This document shows, piece after piece, positions 34,016 through 45,939 of a DNA stretch of 64,000 nucleotides. Below the pieces are notes generated by a model. The model ran no database searches. It was not told the DNA's origin and saw only the letters and a list, made by a program, of their open reading frames with translations. Origin of the DNA: Lytechinus pictus (Eukaryota; Echinodermata; Echinoidea; Temnopleuroida; Toxopneustidae). The position numbers and the translations under genes were made by a program. The stretch is from contig NC_087246.1 in the NCBI RefSeq assembly GCF_037042905.1, positions 34,342,001-34,406,000 of the forward strand, given 5' to 3'. Numbering within the stretch: position 1 is the stretch's first letter; the number at the start of each line of letters is the position of its first letter.

Positions 34016-36538
34016 CAGAGCATGGGTGATGACGATATAGCGGCGGAGATGCCCATATATTAAGAGGGCTCAGAAATGTTTTGTTTTGATCATTTTTATC
34101 ATAAAAATAAGAATGATAACGACCACGGCGACGATGCTGATGAAAACGACGATAATTATGATAGCGAAGAAGGTGATGGCGATCACGACGCGGCTGTCAA
34201 ATGAATGTTCGTCAAGACCAGAGAATGGCTCTAAACAAATCGAAATAATTATATTGTGGAGTTGCTTGATTTGCAACACACTCAATAAGGGAATAAGGTT
34301 AGTGGAAGAGCAATTTCGCGACCAAGATAAAATACGTTTCACTTGCTGGGCAATGTGGAATAATGTGGGAAATGGCACCTTTTTAATAGAGTTTTTAGCA
34401 AGTGTGGTTTACTATTTTGGTTTCGTGAATAAAGTAATGAATTATTACGTTTAGACTTTGATATGTTTTGAGTTTTCGCAGTTTGCCTTTACTATTCACC
34501 ATTGAGTGACGTTTTTGTCATTGTGTCGGAAATAAAAATACTGCTTGAACAACATGTAGGCTTGCATAAGGTATACTGACACAGCATGCACCAAACATAT
34601 ATATTTACACGAAAGGCGTGACTCTTTTTAGCAGCCAATCAGCTCATGATTGGCATGGCCCATTTTTTTATGTGAGCATGATAGGGTGAGGGGTTTTTAA
34701 GATTTTGCTTGATCATCAACTTTAAAGTACGCCATGTCTTCCCCCCCAAAAAAAAAAAGAAGAAGAAAAAAAGGGTTTCATGACCAAGAAAAATAAGGAA
34801 AATAAGGAAAAGGAAAGGATCGTTTACGCATATCATGTCAAAACCATTACCTAAATTTAGAATGTATTAAGGTCCAAAAATTGCTCCATCTGCAATATCT
34901 GGCCCTTCAAATCTGTTGGAGCAGTACTACGCCAATACATCACCGTCATCATCATCATCATCACCACTATCATCGTCATCACCATCATCATCATCATCAC
35001 CACTATCATCGTCATCACCATCATCGTCATCATCATCATTGTCGTCGTCATCATGAACATCATCCTTATCAAAACATTCTGCAATGGGTAAGCACTGCTT
35101 TAGGGGAAAATACTCATTTGATACATCCCGATCCCCCAACAACTTACACCTTGGGAGCGTTTCATGGAAAGACTAGTTGGACGTTTAATGCTTTTTAGCC
35201 AGTCAATAGCGAGTCTTCACTCAGCGATGCGGAATGAACTACAACGCAGTAAATGCATCGGAAATACAAGTCAAAGCACAATGAAGTCTTTGTCGAGGGT
35301 CTGTGAATCGGAACAGTATTGTTTTGTCCGACGTTCTAGAGCTGAGGAAAAATCGCAAATATGTCGTTTGTCCAGAGTCACGGACGACACTGCTGTTTCG
35401 ATTCACCCTACCCTCGAATAAGACTTCATTGTCATGAAGGGCATTTAACAATACGTTCTGTACGTTCCAAAAAGCGTCTACGTAGATGTTGTAAAAACCA
35501 TCAGACATCAAGCTGATGTTCATAAAAAGAGAAAGATTCTATCAACAGGCCTACCAAGGAAGGTTTGTCAAAAGACCAATAAGAGAATAACATTTAGGGG
35601 GTCTTAATAATGTTTATCGTCATATGCAAGCAGCTCCCCAATATGTAATTTTTTTTCTTATAAGTTTAAGAATTGAAATTTTCTTTTAGTTCATTACTAC
35701 AAATATTTTTCTCGTAGAAGCGTGTATGAATGTGTGTGTAATGAGTAACAGGTGACATCACTTTAAAGTTTCTGGAAAAAAAGCACTTTATGGAATGTAT
35801 ATCACATGACATATAGGGTTGCTCACGTGACTACAAAATTTCAAAATAATTTTTAAAAATCCATAACTCCTTAACAAAATGACATAAAGGTGACACAATT
35901 TTCTCATCATTATTGATATATTTGCAATTGAATAATAGGGGCACTATTTAGTTACGCAATCCAGACTTCTTGTTTTGACGATCTCCTCTTTTTCCTTTTC
36001 TTGCCCCCCTATTTGAAACATCATATTGGTGGTAAACTCCCCCTCCCCACGTGTGATGCTGCCCATAAGCGCGAATAGGAACAGCCAGATGAGAAAAAAA
36101 AATAAAACAAGAGTTTCAGTTCAATTAAAATGGAAATAGACAGTATCATGAACGGACATAATGAGGCCATTTTTATGACATAAATGTAATGCAGAGAGGC
36201 AAAATATGTCCAATTTGTTCCTAATCACTCTCATGGTATATTATATTATCATACAATAATATAGCTGGTACAATAAATCTATTCGCAATTTACACCGAAT
36301 TTGCAATATATTATGTGTAATCTTTATTCAGAAGAAATACAGTGTATCTTTAAGATACCAAACATTTTGAAAAGAATCCTTTCTCAGCTTCATTGGAAAG
36401 TTCACAAAATTCGTGGATGGTAAGTCTAAATTACAGCGTAAAGAGGCCACTATCTTCATGAAAGAATGGCAAAGTCTCTTCACCGATGGCCCATCAGGAA
36501 GAAGTATGGTTAAGCTGTTGGTACTGTTGAGCATGACT
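34016..36538. other. Non-coding stretch with low-complexity patches
   Basis: No supported gene. A (CAT/ATC)n tract lies at 34938-35056 and an A run at 34748-34758. The segment at 35155-35460, including GAGCGTTTCATGGAAAGAC, may be a dispersed element with open frames on both strands but no recognised product. The rest is AT-rich. Confidence 0.55.
34938..35056 (+). repeat. (CAT)n/(ATC)n microsatellite
   Basis: CATCATCAC/CATCGTCATC repeats, partly in a higher-order unit of about 40 bases (CACCACTATCATCGTCATCA occurs twice). His- or Asp-rich frames here are artefacts. Confidence 0.95.
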
Positions 36539-36542
36539 TTAA

Positions 36543-37133
36543 AGGTCAAGTCCACCTCAGGAAAATGCTGACTTGAATAAATAAAGAAAAATCAAACTAG
36601 TATAGTGCTGAAAATTTCATCAAAATCGGATGTAAAATAAGAAAGTTATGACATTTTAAAATTTCGCTTATTTTTCACAAAACAGTGATATGCACAACTA
36701 GGTGGGTCAGTCGATGATGTCCATCACTCACTATTTCTTTTGTTTTTTATTGTTTGGATTATACAATATTTCATTTTTTATAGATTTGACAATAAGGAGC
36801 AACTTGACTGAAACATATAGTATTAAACAATGATGATGCCACATGTTCAGGGAGGAATTAATCGTTGTATCACTTGCCAATGAGGAGAAAAGTAGAATAT
36901 TTCATATTTGACATAATAAAATACAAAAGAAATAGTGAGTGGATGACGTCATAGTCTCCTCATTTGCATACCAGCCAGGATGTGCATATAACTGTTTTGT
37001 GAAATTAAGCGAAACTTTAAAATGTCATAACTTTCTTATTTTACATCCGATTTTGATGACATTTTCAGTGTTATGCTTGTTGGATTTTTCTCTTTTTATT
37101 CAAATCAACTTCTTGTTGGGGTGGACTTGTCCT
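36543..37133. mobile_element. 591-bp MITE with TTAA duplication and long inverted arms (family T-A)
   Basis: TTAA flanks both ends (36539-36542 and 37134-37137). The termini are AGGTCAAGTCCACC and, in reverse complement, AGGACAAGTCCACC. The arms match over roughly 200 bp, including ATCGGATGTAAAATAAGAAA and GTTATGACATTTTAAA. TTAA plus AGG-type ends fits T2/Kolobok-like MITEs; piggyBac also uses TTAA but usually starts CCC. Two further copies are at 49402 and 50641. Confidence 0.85.
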
Positions 37134-37644
37134 TTAAGTACAAGTATAGTATGCTCGACCATGCTAAATATGATCTGTGTCAGATTAAAATTCCTCTTGG
37201 TAGCAAACACTTCAATGTAAAGTTTATCACTTGTCCAAACTTAATCAGGGTTTATAGGAATTCACTCCAACTTTGTTACAATCACAAGCGGTATCCTTGG
37301 GGACCACTGACCAGTGTCACATTTAATACAAGAGCATGTTTCAGTCGTTCATAAAGTCATACGTGCAACGGATGAATGGCTTTAAAATGAAACATCCAAA
37401 GAAACTCCAACAGACATTTCATTCAATAATTGTAGTTTTCTACAATGAATCTGTATTGATACAGTACAGAAACATGTATGACCACTGCATTTCTGATTGT
37501 TGTTATACAGTGTGTCTCAGAAAGAAAAAAAAACGAAACAAAGAATTATAACTTAATCACAAATACAAGGTCAAGGTTTTGCGATGAAAATGGTTTATCA
37601 TACAGAAATCCACATCACTATAATCTTATAAAACATGCTGTAAT

Positions 37645-37874
37645 CAGGGCTTGACCTTAGCAGTGGCCCGGGGCAAATAAAATGAGAGTCGGGCCACCAA
37701 AATTATGCAAATACCAACACTTGGTGGCCCTGTTGGGTTACCAAAGTTTTCATAAATTGTAGTGTTTTCGGTTTTTAGGGCCACTAAATTTGCTTTGCGG
37801 GCCACCAAAATATGATATTGATGATTTTGATGGACCAATCCGGCCACCAAGAAAAAATGTTAGTGTGGAGCCTT
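37645..37874. mobile_element. 230-bp hAT-type MITE, 8-bp duplication GCTGTAAT
   Basis: Begins CAGGGCTTGACCTTAGCAG, and GCTGTAAT lies on both sides (37637-37644 and 37875-37882). The right end has diverged. GGCCACCAAA and TTTGGTGGCC-like segments alternate inside as internal inverted repeats. Non-coding. Confidence 0.75.
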
Positions 37875-38389
37875 GCTGTAATATACATCATGTTTGCTCA
37901 GGTATTATACACAACTGTTACCTTGAAATAGACAAAATGTTTGAACTGTTCCAAAAGTACCATGTGGGTGTAATTCGCCATCACAGATGTGTATTATTTG
38001 TTTACTAATACTATCAAAGTATGTCGCTCAAAAATTGAATGGTAGTCTTAATAAGGTGTATCATTTAACATAAACATCAATTCAATCTGATGATTAACTC
38101 ATTTAACTGTGATCCCCACATGCTTTGTATAGGGACCACCTGATTAAAGTGTATAACAGGTTAAATGTAATGAAAAAAAGTTTTTATTTTCCCCCTAACG
38201 CTCTCATTCAGATATTTTCAGTCAATAATCAATTCCGGGGGAAAAAAACAACGAATACAGAATTACAATTTACTTTCTTTTCTCTAAAAAGAGTTTATAG
38301 TTTTAAAACATAAATAGATGTACATATGACAAATGAATACTGTCACACAACATGTGCAAGTGAAAGAAGATGCTCACAAATACAACACA

Positions 38390-38450
38390 TACAAATACAT
38401 TCTCCTGAAGACGTCAAGAACACACTTGTCGAAACGTCGAGTTCAACAAA
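38390..38450 (+). ncRNA. Hammerhead-like motif of Penelope-element type
   Basis: CTGAAGA (38405-38411) fits the hammerhead core CUGANGA, and GAAA follows at 38431-38434. Between them CGTCAAG can pair with CTTGTCG, with one mismatch. 'CTGANGA...CGAAACGTCG' is typical of minimal hammerheads in terminal repeats of Penelope-like retroelements. No reverse transcriptase is nearby, so at most a remnant remains, and cleavage activity is unproven. Confidence 0.4.
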
Positions 38451-38726
38451 TTGCCCAAGAAAGATACATGGTGTACAGTGAAACCTACTACACCATTCTT
38501 CACCATGGAAACCTTCAGAAGTTACAATACAACATACAATAACGTCACCCAGTCACTAGGCAAATCACATGAACATACATACTTGTTGTACACACTACCA
38601 TGTACAATGTATTGCCATGTAAAATTATAACGTTAAGTTAAATCTTTACCATCCACGCAACTTCAATAAAACTGATCAGAATCCATTTGCAATGGTTCTT
38701 GAACAGGATATTGCAAGTGCACATTA

Positions 38727-39139
38727 AGGCGACCGCACACCTTATGATTGGTCTGCGATCCGATTTCAGAATAAAATGTAGTAGAATTTGATGCTAACTT
38801 TGAGACTTGGAATATCTTACTGTGTAATGTTCTAAATCATCGCACGAATACCTATGTTCAAATCTGTGACTATGCTATCATCCTTATTAGAATAAAAGCG
38901 AATTGAATATCTAGTCGTAATGACGTCATAGCAGTCGCACGATTGGCTACGATTTGAAACTAATTTGGCCTTTACTCCGAAATAAAGGCTTGCAATCTTT
39001 CAAAATGGTTATGTAAGCATTTTTTCAATTAATTTAAACCTCAAATAAAATGATATGTTCTATTCACATTTTCAGAAACTGAGCAAAATGCGATTTGTTC
39101 CAAAATCTGATCGGGAACAGTCGTAAGGTGTGCGGTGGC
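38727..39139. mobile_element. 413-bp MITE with GGCNACCGCACACCTTA termini, 5-bp duplication CATTA
   Basis: Left end AGGCGACCGCACACCTTA; right end (reverse complement) GCCACCGCACACCTTACGAC. CATTA is found immediately outside each end (38722-38726 and 39140-39144). The interior is AT-rich, partly inverted (CGATCCGATTTCAGA versus TCTGATCGGG), with no coding. Confidence 0.7.
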
Positions 39140-39144
39140 CATTA

Positions 39145-41030
39145 CATTCATAATTGATGTATTTTAGAAGCAATCAGGGTAGATAGATTTGGGTAAATGT
39201 AATTTGGGTCTTTCTTCAGCAAAATATACTCACTTCAAAATGATTTAGATAATTATCACTCTGTTTCACTTCCATTTGTAACAATTGATGCAGAAATATA
39301 AACTAGCTGAGAATTATATAGCTTTAATTCGTATCTTGGTTTTTCTTTAAGTTCTCCTCAAATTCCAACATTAAGCAATTGTAAGGGGGGGTGTTTTCTT
39401 TTTATTTAGTCATACAGATTATATGCTTAAAGCAAGATATTCTAGTAACAACCGCATTACGACATACACGGCCAACTAGATGTGCATATTGCAAGACTAC
39501 ATGCAAGTAGCTACAATTCATGTCTAGGATTATTCCCTATATCTTGAAAATTTGTTGCAATACCCAATGAAAGTAGTGAAAATACATATACTGTAAAAGA
39601 AAATAGGACAATCTGTAAGTTTCCAAATCACAACAATACCTGGCACAAATTTTCCTACAAAGTTTGAGAATATTTAACATCCCCATTAACATGTACTGTG
39701 CACACAAAAATTAGTATAGTCTAGTTTAAAACCCTATTGAATACCACTGTAAGTGTATAAACATGGAATTAAAATTATGAGGATTTTTTAATTGATTTAT
39801 ATGTACATACAGATTACTAACCAGTAAACACTGACATGTACATAAAAAGCCACAATAACTACTTCTCCAGTTAAAAATACACTCACATTTAAAATGTAAT
39901 AGTTTATCTCTTATCTAAGTTCTATTTGTCATGTATTTCTCATGATTGGTAAAAAAATGAATCCACTTGTCAATTTATTCATCTCAAGTTTATAAACTGC
40001 AAGCAGAATAATCTTCCTCTTAATGCCTCTCTATAAGACAGAAAAAATAATTATTTTCAATTCAGACTTAAAAAGCGTCAGAGAAAAAATATTTACATCA
40101 TCAAGGTGATCAGTATGAGGGGTTGACATGCAGAAGGACATAACTCGACACTTGAGGAATGTTACAGCATTTCTTTCATTCCGACTTTCACAATTAAAAG
40201 GTGCTCTTTTTTAATCATGAGCTTAATGAGACTCTTAGATTCATTTAATTTGAGTAATTGATATATTTCTTGATAGAAAACTTAACAAAATTACTTTTCT
40301 ATAAATGTATTTCACATTTACTCTAACGCATTCCTTTTTTTTTAGTAAAGGCCTTCTGCTTGTCAACTCACTGTTGATTTTTTGTATATTCTTCATGGTC
40401 CAACACTACACATCAAAATTATACACACCTATCAAAGCATTGCAAAATCACAAAACTTATATCCCAAACAGATACATTTCTGATGTGTAACCATGATTTC
40501 AAGATTTCAAGGCAGAAGAAAATGGAAGATTTGACATCATAATTCACAATTTGAATACATCAAATATGTATGGCAAGAAAACATTAAACAATCAAATGAA
40601 TCGGGCTTGATACGAATACATACTTCTCGAAAGGAAGAATTTTGAGCTAAAATTATGAAAAACCATTTCAAGGTTATGGTTACCTTCATAGAGAAAATAG
40701 TTGACCAATTATTCAGATAAATGTCAACCACTTGAGAGGTACATGTAGGATGTACCACACTGCAAACGCCTACTATGTTTGTTTTGACAGTGCAGGTATA
40801 TAAATCTTCACATAAATGATTGGTTGATATTTCAGACCTGTGAAAATGTGCATGCAGTTCCAAGGTATTGTCTGCGATTATACTGCAATCAGTAAAGCAA
40901 AAATCATGTCAGTAAGTACATTTGATATGTATTAATTAAGAAAGCTTTCTTACTTTAAGCACTGTGATCATGAATAAAGCTGCTAGCTCGGGTAGGAAAT
41001 GTTTTTGCTTTTGTTAGAAGTGAAAATGAT
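39145..41030 (-). other. AT-rich stretch downstream of CCDC92, probably its 3' UTR in part
   Basis: No coding exon is supported. Since CCDC92 ends at 41031 on the minus strand, the bases just below 41031 should be its 3' UTR. TTTATT (AATAAA on the minus strand) occurs at 39401-39406 and at several other sites, so the 3' end cannot be placed. Confidence 0.4.
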
Positions 41031-41785
41031 TTAGTCTGTGTGTAATGGGGAGTGATTAGGTGACCTAAGAGAACTATCGGCACCGTAAGGCTTGTCAATG
41101 GCCAAAGTCTCGATCTCTGCGGACAGGGAATATTCTCTTCTCACTGCATCCTGGGGGGTAATGGGGGGCAAGATAGAGGGTACAGGCTTCACTTCAACCT
41201 CCCTCCCTTGGGTGTCCACATGGGCGATAAAGGCGGTAACATCCCGCACCCCCTCGCATCCCCTGCTCCTCAAGACGGGGTTCGCTGTCTTCGGGGGCGG
41301 TCCGATGCGGCGAAAGCGGCTGAACATGTGAGATTGCACTTGACTTGGTTGGGGAATGTTGGCATCGTTGCGTAAGCAGTTCACGGGATGTACCCCTTTG
41401 ACGGGACCATTTCCGGTGCGAATATTATATCGCCGGGTCCTGGGAGGGGCCGGGTCTTTGGGAGGCGCAGGGCTCTGATTCCTCTCTGGATCACTCCTAA
41501 CGTGTTCTACTGTTGGTTTAATTTCTTTCCGTTTGAGCTGATGAAGCTGGGTAGTCAGGTAGGCAATCGTACCGGAGCGCTGCTCCAGCTCTGCCGTCAA
41601 AGTCAAAATCTTTTGCTGCCTTTGGGCAAGGTCGTCTTGAAATATTTTCTCTCTCACCTTCATCTGCTGTTCTAGTTCATTCAACCTATCATGGTTGGTG
41701 TCTCTATCTGTTTTTAATTGGTTGCATTCTTTCTCCTTCTCGCCCAGTTTCGCCGTTAAAGCCTCAATCTCACTCTTGTATTTCT
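41031..41785 (-). CDS. CCDC92: CCDC92 coding exon 2: second coiled coil and C-terminal tail
   Basis: Acceptor TTTCTTTCACAG precedes 41785; the split codon G|AG gives Glu, continuing EKYKSEIEALTAKLGEKEKE. The coiled coil ends at about QLHQLKRKE (whole-protein residue about 136). The remainder is basic/proline-rich and probably disordered apart from 'ETLAIDK' near the end. TAA is at 41033-41031. It is GC-richer than its surroundings, as expected of a coding exon. Confidence 0.92.
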
Positions 41786-43052
41786 CTGTGAAAGAAAATG
41801 GAAAACATGAACAGTAATAATAACAATAATTGTACATAATTTATATTGCGCAATTTCTACATGTATAAATACTCAACTGCGCATTACAATATTCAAAATG
41901 TAAAACAGTTAACAAAATAAATACACAAAAGTACGATTAATTTATAATTAAGAGGGGAGCCTACTGTCTCTACAAATTTTATACCAAAAAGTCACTTATT
42001 TATTGAAACTCTCTTAAAAAAGGCAGGTTTTTAGCTTAGTTTTGAACAAGGTAATAGATAATGCGCTTCTTATTGAGGAAGGGAGACTATTTCAGCGTTC
42101 GGGTGCAGCACTAACAAAGGCACGATCACCTAGTGTAATCTTTATTTCTAAAGGTGGGTGACTGAGGACTGAGGAGCATGGTGTCATGAGAACTCTGAAG
42201 TCTGTAAGACTGGGTGGGTGATTTCAAAGTTAGGAGTATCACCGAGATAATAAGGAGACATGCCATGCAGTATCTTAAATGTGAACAGCATAATTTTGAA
42301 TTTAATTTGCTGACATACAGAAAGCCAGTGCAGATCATGAAGTAGGGGTATATTTACAGTACATCTGTCTTAGTTTTGAGTTGATGCTTCATGGATTAGG
42401 AGCTTACATTTTTGAAATCATCTTTAAATTCAATTTAGCATTACCTGATTACCTTTCACATGTGTACAAAATCAAAATAATATTTAACATTAACATCTTA
42501 GTATTTTGTAAAATTTTCTATTCTGATGTGACACTTGATAACCCTTCCAGGTTTGTCCAAGACTTACTGAACAAGGACTTAAATTTTCAAACCAAAAATT
42601 TCGTTTGAGATTTGATGCTGATGCAGCCAATGCAGTGCCTACCTGTGTGTCTCACTTCTGCTATGCAGACAACAGCAAAAAGAAAATCAACACACATCGT
42701 GTTAATGTAAGATAAGATATTTTTCTTTCTTTCCTGTACATAAATGTGTTACAATTTTTGTAGATCTTATTCTTAACCAACAGTGGCATGGGCAAAAATG
42801 CATGCATGCACTGTCTAACAGTATTACAAAAATAACTCAAGAAAAAAACCAAAAACAAGACCGCCTTTGGGCATGCATACCTTCATCGACATCATCACTT
42901 TTCATGGCAAGTTCAAAGTTGAGTTCAGCACATTTCTTCTGCAGCTTGTGGAGTTCCTGGTGGAGGGCCTGGAGTGTCTTTGCATGCTCCTGCTGCATGA
43001 AGAGAATCGAGCTCTCTGCATTCCTCAGCTTTACCTCCACCGGAGCAGCCAT
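41031..43052 (-). CDS. CCDC92: CCDC92 ortholog, coiled-coil protein (coding span with one intron)
   Basis: Two coding exons (42881-43052 and 41031-41785) join in phase 1 to give 308 residues. The N-terminus shows 'AESSILFMQQEHAKTLQALH' and 'LHKLQKKCAELNFELA', the start of the CCDC92 coiled coil. The second exon continues with heptads to 'TLTAELEQRSGTIAYLTTQL', nearly the same as the vertebrate motif. A Pro/Arg-rich region (APPKD), an 'ILPPIT' stretch and a C-terminal 'ETLAIDK' also match vertebrate CCDC92. The vertebrate protein is about the same length (331 residues). It is associated with centrosomes and the ciliary base and reported to contact CEP164; molecular activity is unknown. Confidence 0.92.
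41810..42380 (+). repeat. Dispersed SINE-like repeat in the CCDC92 intron
   Basis: TTATATTGCGCAATTTCTAC at the left, then GTTTTGAACAAGGTAATAG and GAGGAAGGGAGACTATTTCA, have the look of a common invertebrate interspersed repeat. This rests on recalled pattern. No retroelement protein is present. Confidence 0.35.
42881..43052 (-). CDS. CCDC92: CCDC92 coding exon 1: first coiled coil
   Basis: Encodes residues 1-57 plus one base of codon 58, beginning MAAPVEVKLRNAESSILFMQ. The ATG at 43052-43050 is preceded by AATAAAGA and, 12 bases before it, an acceptor-like TTCTGTAG (exon start 43064). The 5' UTR is thus spliced. The donor GTATGC follows 42881. Readthrough would give ...MHAQRRSCF and stop. 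Confidence 0.9.
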
Positions 43053-43789
43053 TCTTTATTCTCCCTACAGAATATAAACAAATGATAGTAGTTCAAATAT
43101 TCAGATAGCTCTTGCAAAACATACATGTACATGTTATGTATGTATGCAGTGGAGTATGAGGCAAGGGGAGCATGCCCCCAAGCAGTACAAGGGAAAATAA
43201 AAAACAAAAGGGGGGAAATTGTAGATACTTAAATTAATCATCTAGAAGGCCTTGGTATGGACGCCTTATTTTAAAATGCCCCTCTCATATTGGCCTTTTA
43301 TGTGTGCCATAATAACTTTGCAATTAACTTGTAAGTGTGAAGGTCACAGCCTTATGACCCCACTTCAAGTCAGCATGCACTTGTCAATCTTGAATAGAAA
43401 TTTGAGATTGAGATACCAGCGAAACCTGTGAAATCCTTTGTCCTACTTATAATATAATATTTCCATCCAGCGATTTTAACACTACATTATTAGGAACTTG
43501 CTGTCTATTCGGTCATTTAGGTAATTATGTTTTTAGTTGACTTTGCGGAAACTAGTATGAGATTTTTTATTGAATATCACCTTCATATTTATTCATAAAA
43601 ATATCTGACAAATATCGTCGCTCCATCATACATGTACCAGTGCCAGCTCCAAAAGCTGTTAGACTAGTAGAGTACTGGCAATCATTAATTTCAAATTTAA
43701 AAATAGTTTTTATTGGAGGAAACATTTAGTATGTTATGGAGGTCTACATCAAGTTACGGTACGTAAAATCATAACTATGAAGGGGGGCA

Positions 43790-44437
43790 TGTCTGTGCAC
43801 CCAACAACAATAACATTAATCATGATTTTTCTTTAATTTCAAGATAATTTTCAGTTGATAATGGTCATTATTATGAGTAAGTATGCCAAACATCTCATAA
43901 AATTTGAGAGCAATATATGACTTTCTTGGAAAAAACCTCGGCTGGTCATTTTCAGATTGAACAAAACAATTAACTTTACACATGATTCTGGGATTTCTAT
44001 GTAAAAGGCTACATTTTGAGGCCGTCTCATGAAATTCTTTATTTTTCCACCATTTTGAGTTGGATTTTTCATTAATATCTTTCTATGTTCTGCATGTGTA
44101 ATGTCTGTGGTTGTCATGCATCTTTTTTTGCTAGATTCCCCTAGAATCGACAGATACGCGTACATGCATAGAGAAGGAGCCCTGTGGCTGTGTTTGTTAT
44201 GTACATGTAGGAAGGGGGGTTGGGTGTCCAGACACATTTTTGAAGCCCTTTTTTGTCTTTGGATTAGTACACTAAAAATTTGAATTCAATAGTTGTACCA
44301 GTACATGTAAGCATCTTCTCTTTTGTTCTCTATAATATTTCCTAACATTTTTATTAAAAATTTATGAAACTTCGCTTGTAAATTTTTCCAAATGACTTTC
44401 TAAAATTGATCGTCCGGACACACAACAACTGGGTATA
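43790..44437 (-). repeat. Minus-strand copy of two dispersed elements (Y then X)
   Basis: Read on the minus strand from 44437: TATACCCAGTTGTTGTGTGT, CCGGACGATCAATTTTAGAA, ending about GTGTCTGGACACCCAACCCC (element Y). It is followed by sequence matching element X (AAAATGGTGGAAAAATAAAG, GACGGCCTCAAAATG). Copies at 59735 and 60935 lie on the plus strand. Confidence 0.75.
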
Positions 44438-44539
44438 CTGTATTCCATTTCCATTTTTTTGTCATGACTGCCCAAGCAAGTCCATGTTCTATGCGATGGC
44501 AATGCAAATGGAACAGAATCGGTCAATAATAAATTATAT

Positions 44540-45155
44540 GGTAAGGTCCCCCAAGTCTGCGCAGTACCTCATGTCTGCGCATAGACGTAGACCTACCACG
44601 TATATGCGCGATTCGCAACGACCACAACCTTTAGTACACATGCAATACATTATTTTACATAGGCCTAGTTGTTCTTTATAAAATCCAACTCAAAATGGTG
44701 GGAAAATATGGAATTTTAGGCATTCCATGTGACGGCCTCCAAATGCAGCCTAAGTTTAGTTTCTCATCAAAATCCCAGAATCGTGTGTAGTCGACTCTAT
44801 TATTAGTGAATGGATGCGCAGACATACTAAAATTACTATAGCCATAGGGCACCATATTTTTGTTCAATTTGAAAATGACTGGCCAAGGTTTTTTCCAACT
44901 GAATCCAAGAAAATCATATAGATTCTAGGCCTAATAATAACATGAATAATTGTAATAAAACTAATATCTCATCTAACGTTAGATCCATTTTTCTTAAATT
45001 TTTAAGAATTTTTTGGCACATGCACACGAATTAAAATGAGGAACATTCTCAGCTAACACAGTAACAGTTTTTGTGAAATAAAATGAAATTCATGTTTAAT
45101 CTCAACCTCAAGTTAAATTGTTAGGTGAGCAGACAGACATGCCCCCCCCCCTTTC
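44540..45155 (+). repeat. Plus-strand copy of element X
   Basis: CCCCCAAGTCTGCGCAG at 44549 and, further on, CAAAATGGTGGGAAAATATG, GTGACGGCCTCCAAATGCAG and TGAAAATGACTGGCCAAGG match the copies at 61049-61508 and (inverted) 43790-44200. With the latter it forms an inverted pair about 450 bases apart. Confidence 0.75.
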
Positions 45156-45313
45156 AATTTCATAAGCATAATTCATACTCCAAAACTGAGAGTGAGACTG
45201 AGGCCTGAGACAGTCTGACTCTGAGTCAGGCAAAATTAAAAATCAACGAATTTTAGGAGTCGTAAATAGGCAAAATTTCAACTTATTAAAGCAAAAAATT
45301 AGCTGTTACTTAC

Positions 45314-45600
45314 TAAAATCTTACGAAGAATGTATCGGACATTTCAAACATGGACAAAGGAATCGATGTAGGTGAAGATCCAGCTGGTTAAGATACGTTG
45401 TCACGTCTATTCCGTTTTCTGTGGTAGTGTTTACATCAGCGGCGGCCATATACGGATCGATATACGGTACCCTCTTCTCGCCGGCCTGCGCTTCCCTGAG
45501 CTGAGCCGTGCTATGCTGGCTGGGCTGCTGCCTCTGGCTGCTGCAGTAGCTACGTAATTGGTATGTGGCCGGAGCTCCCGTCGCCAACAACAAAACAATA
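45314..45600 (-). promoter_or_regulatory. CCDC92: Candidate CCDC92 5' UTR exon and promoter region
   Basis: A GC-rich island in AT-rich DNA about 2.3 kb upstream of the CCDC92 start. On the minus strand it ends at a strong donor, GTAAGTAA after 45314, with an earlier GTAAGA option. A small upstream frame (MAAADVNTTT...) stops before the donor and cannot be fused in frame, so it would be a uORF. The link to CCDC92 is inferred from position and the acceptor at 43065. Confidence 0.35.
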
Positions 45601-45794
45601 CAAAGAAAAAAATTATTGCAAGGCTCTCTTTCACCAATAGTTAAATATTTGGAAATAATATAACCCAATATATATATCTAAAGTATAATTATCTTTAAAA
45701 AATATATTTTTTACATTATTTAATTTTCAAAAATATTTAAGTACAGTTGCTATTAAATATAATTAAATTTGCAGTGACATTTACTGAGGATTAT

Positions 45795-45935
45795 GCATAG
45801 AGATGTATACTAACTACGCTAGAGTGCGGAGTCGCCATAGGCGCGCGTACTTAACGTCTGTGATTGTGTGGAGCGTGGCGGCCATTGCTCGATAGGTATA
45901 GATTCGCAAAAGTACCCGGATGTACCCATAGCTCG
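45795..45935 (+). repeat. Left copy of a ~140-bp inverted repeat pair
   Basis: CATAGAGATGTATACTA, ACGCTAGAG, CTGTGATT and GCCATTGCTCGATAGGTAT occur here in order and again inverted at 48575-48720. Local GC content is high. A GCGGCCATTG (YY1-like) site is included. Confidence 0.7.
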
Positions 45936-45939
45936 TGCG

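Noticed and set aside
33490-34056. 188-residue His/Ile-rich frame on the minus strand
   Set aside because: It lies entirely in a GAT/ATC microsatellite, with equally long frames on the other strand.
35164-35523. Overlapping 85- and 94-residue frames on opposite strands
   Set aside because: No conserved motif or splice context; probably part of a dispersed element.
36939-37354. 93-residue open frames on the plus strand
   Set aside because: Mostly inside the inverted-repeat MITE 36543-37133; no homology pattern.
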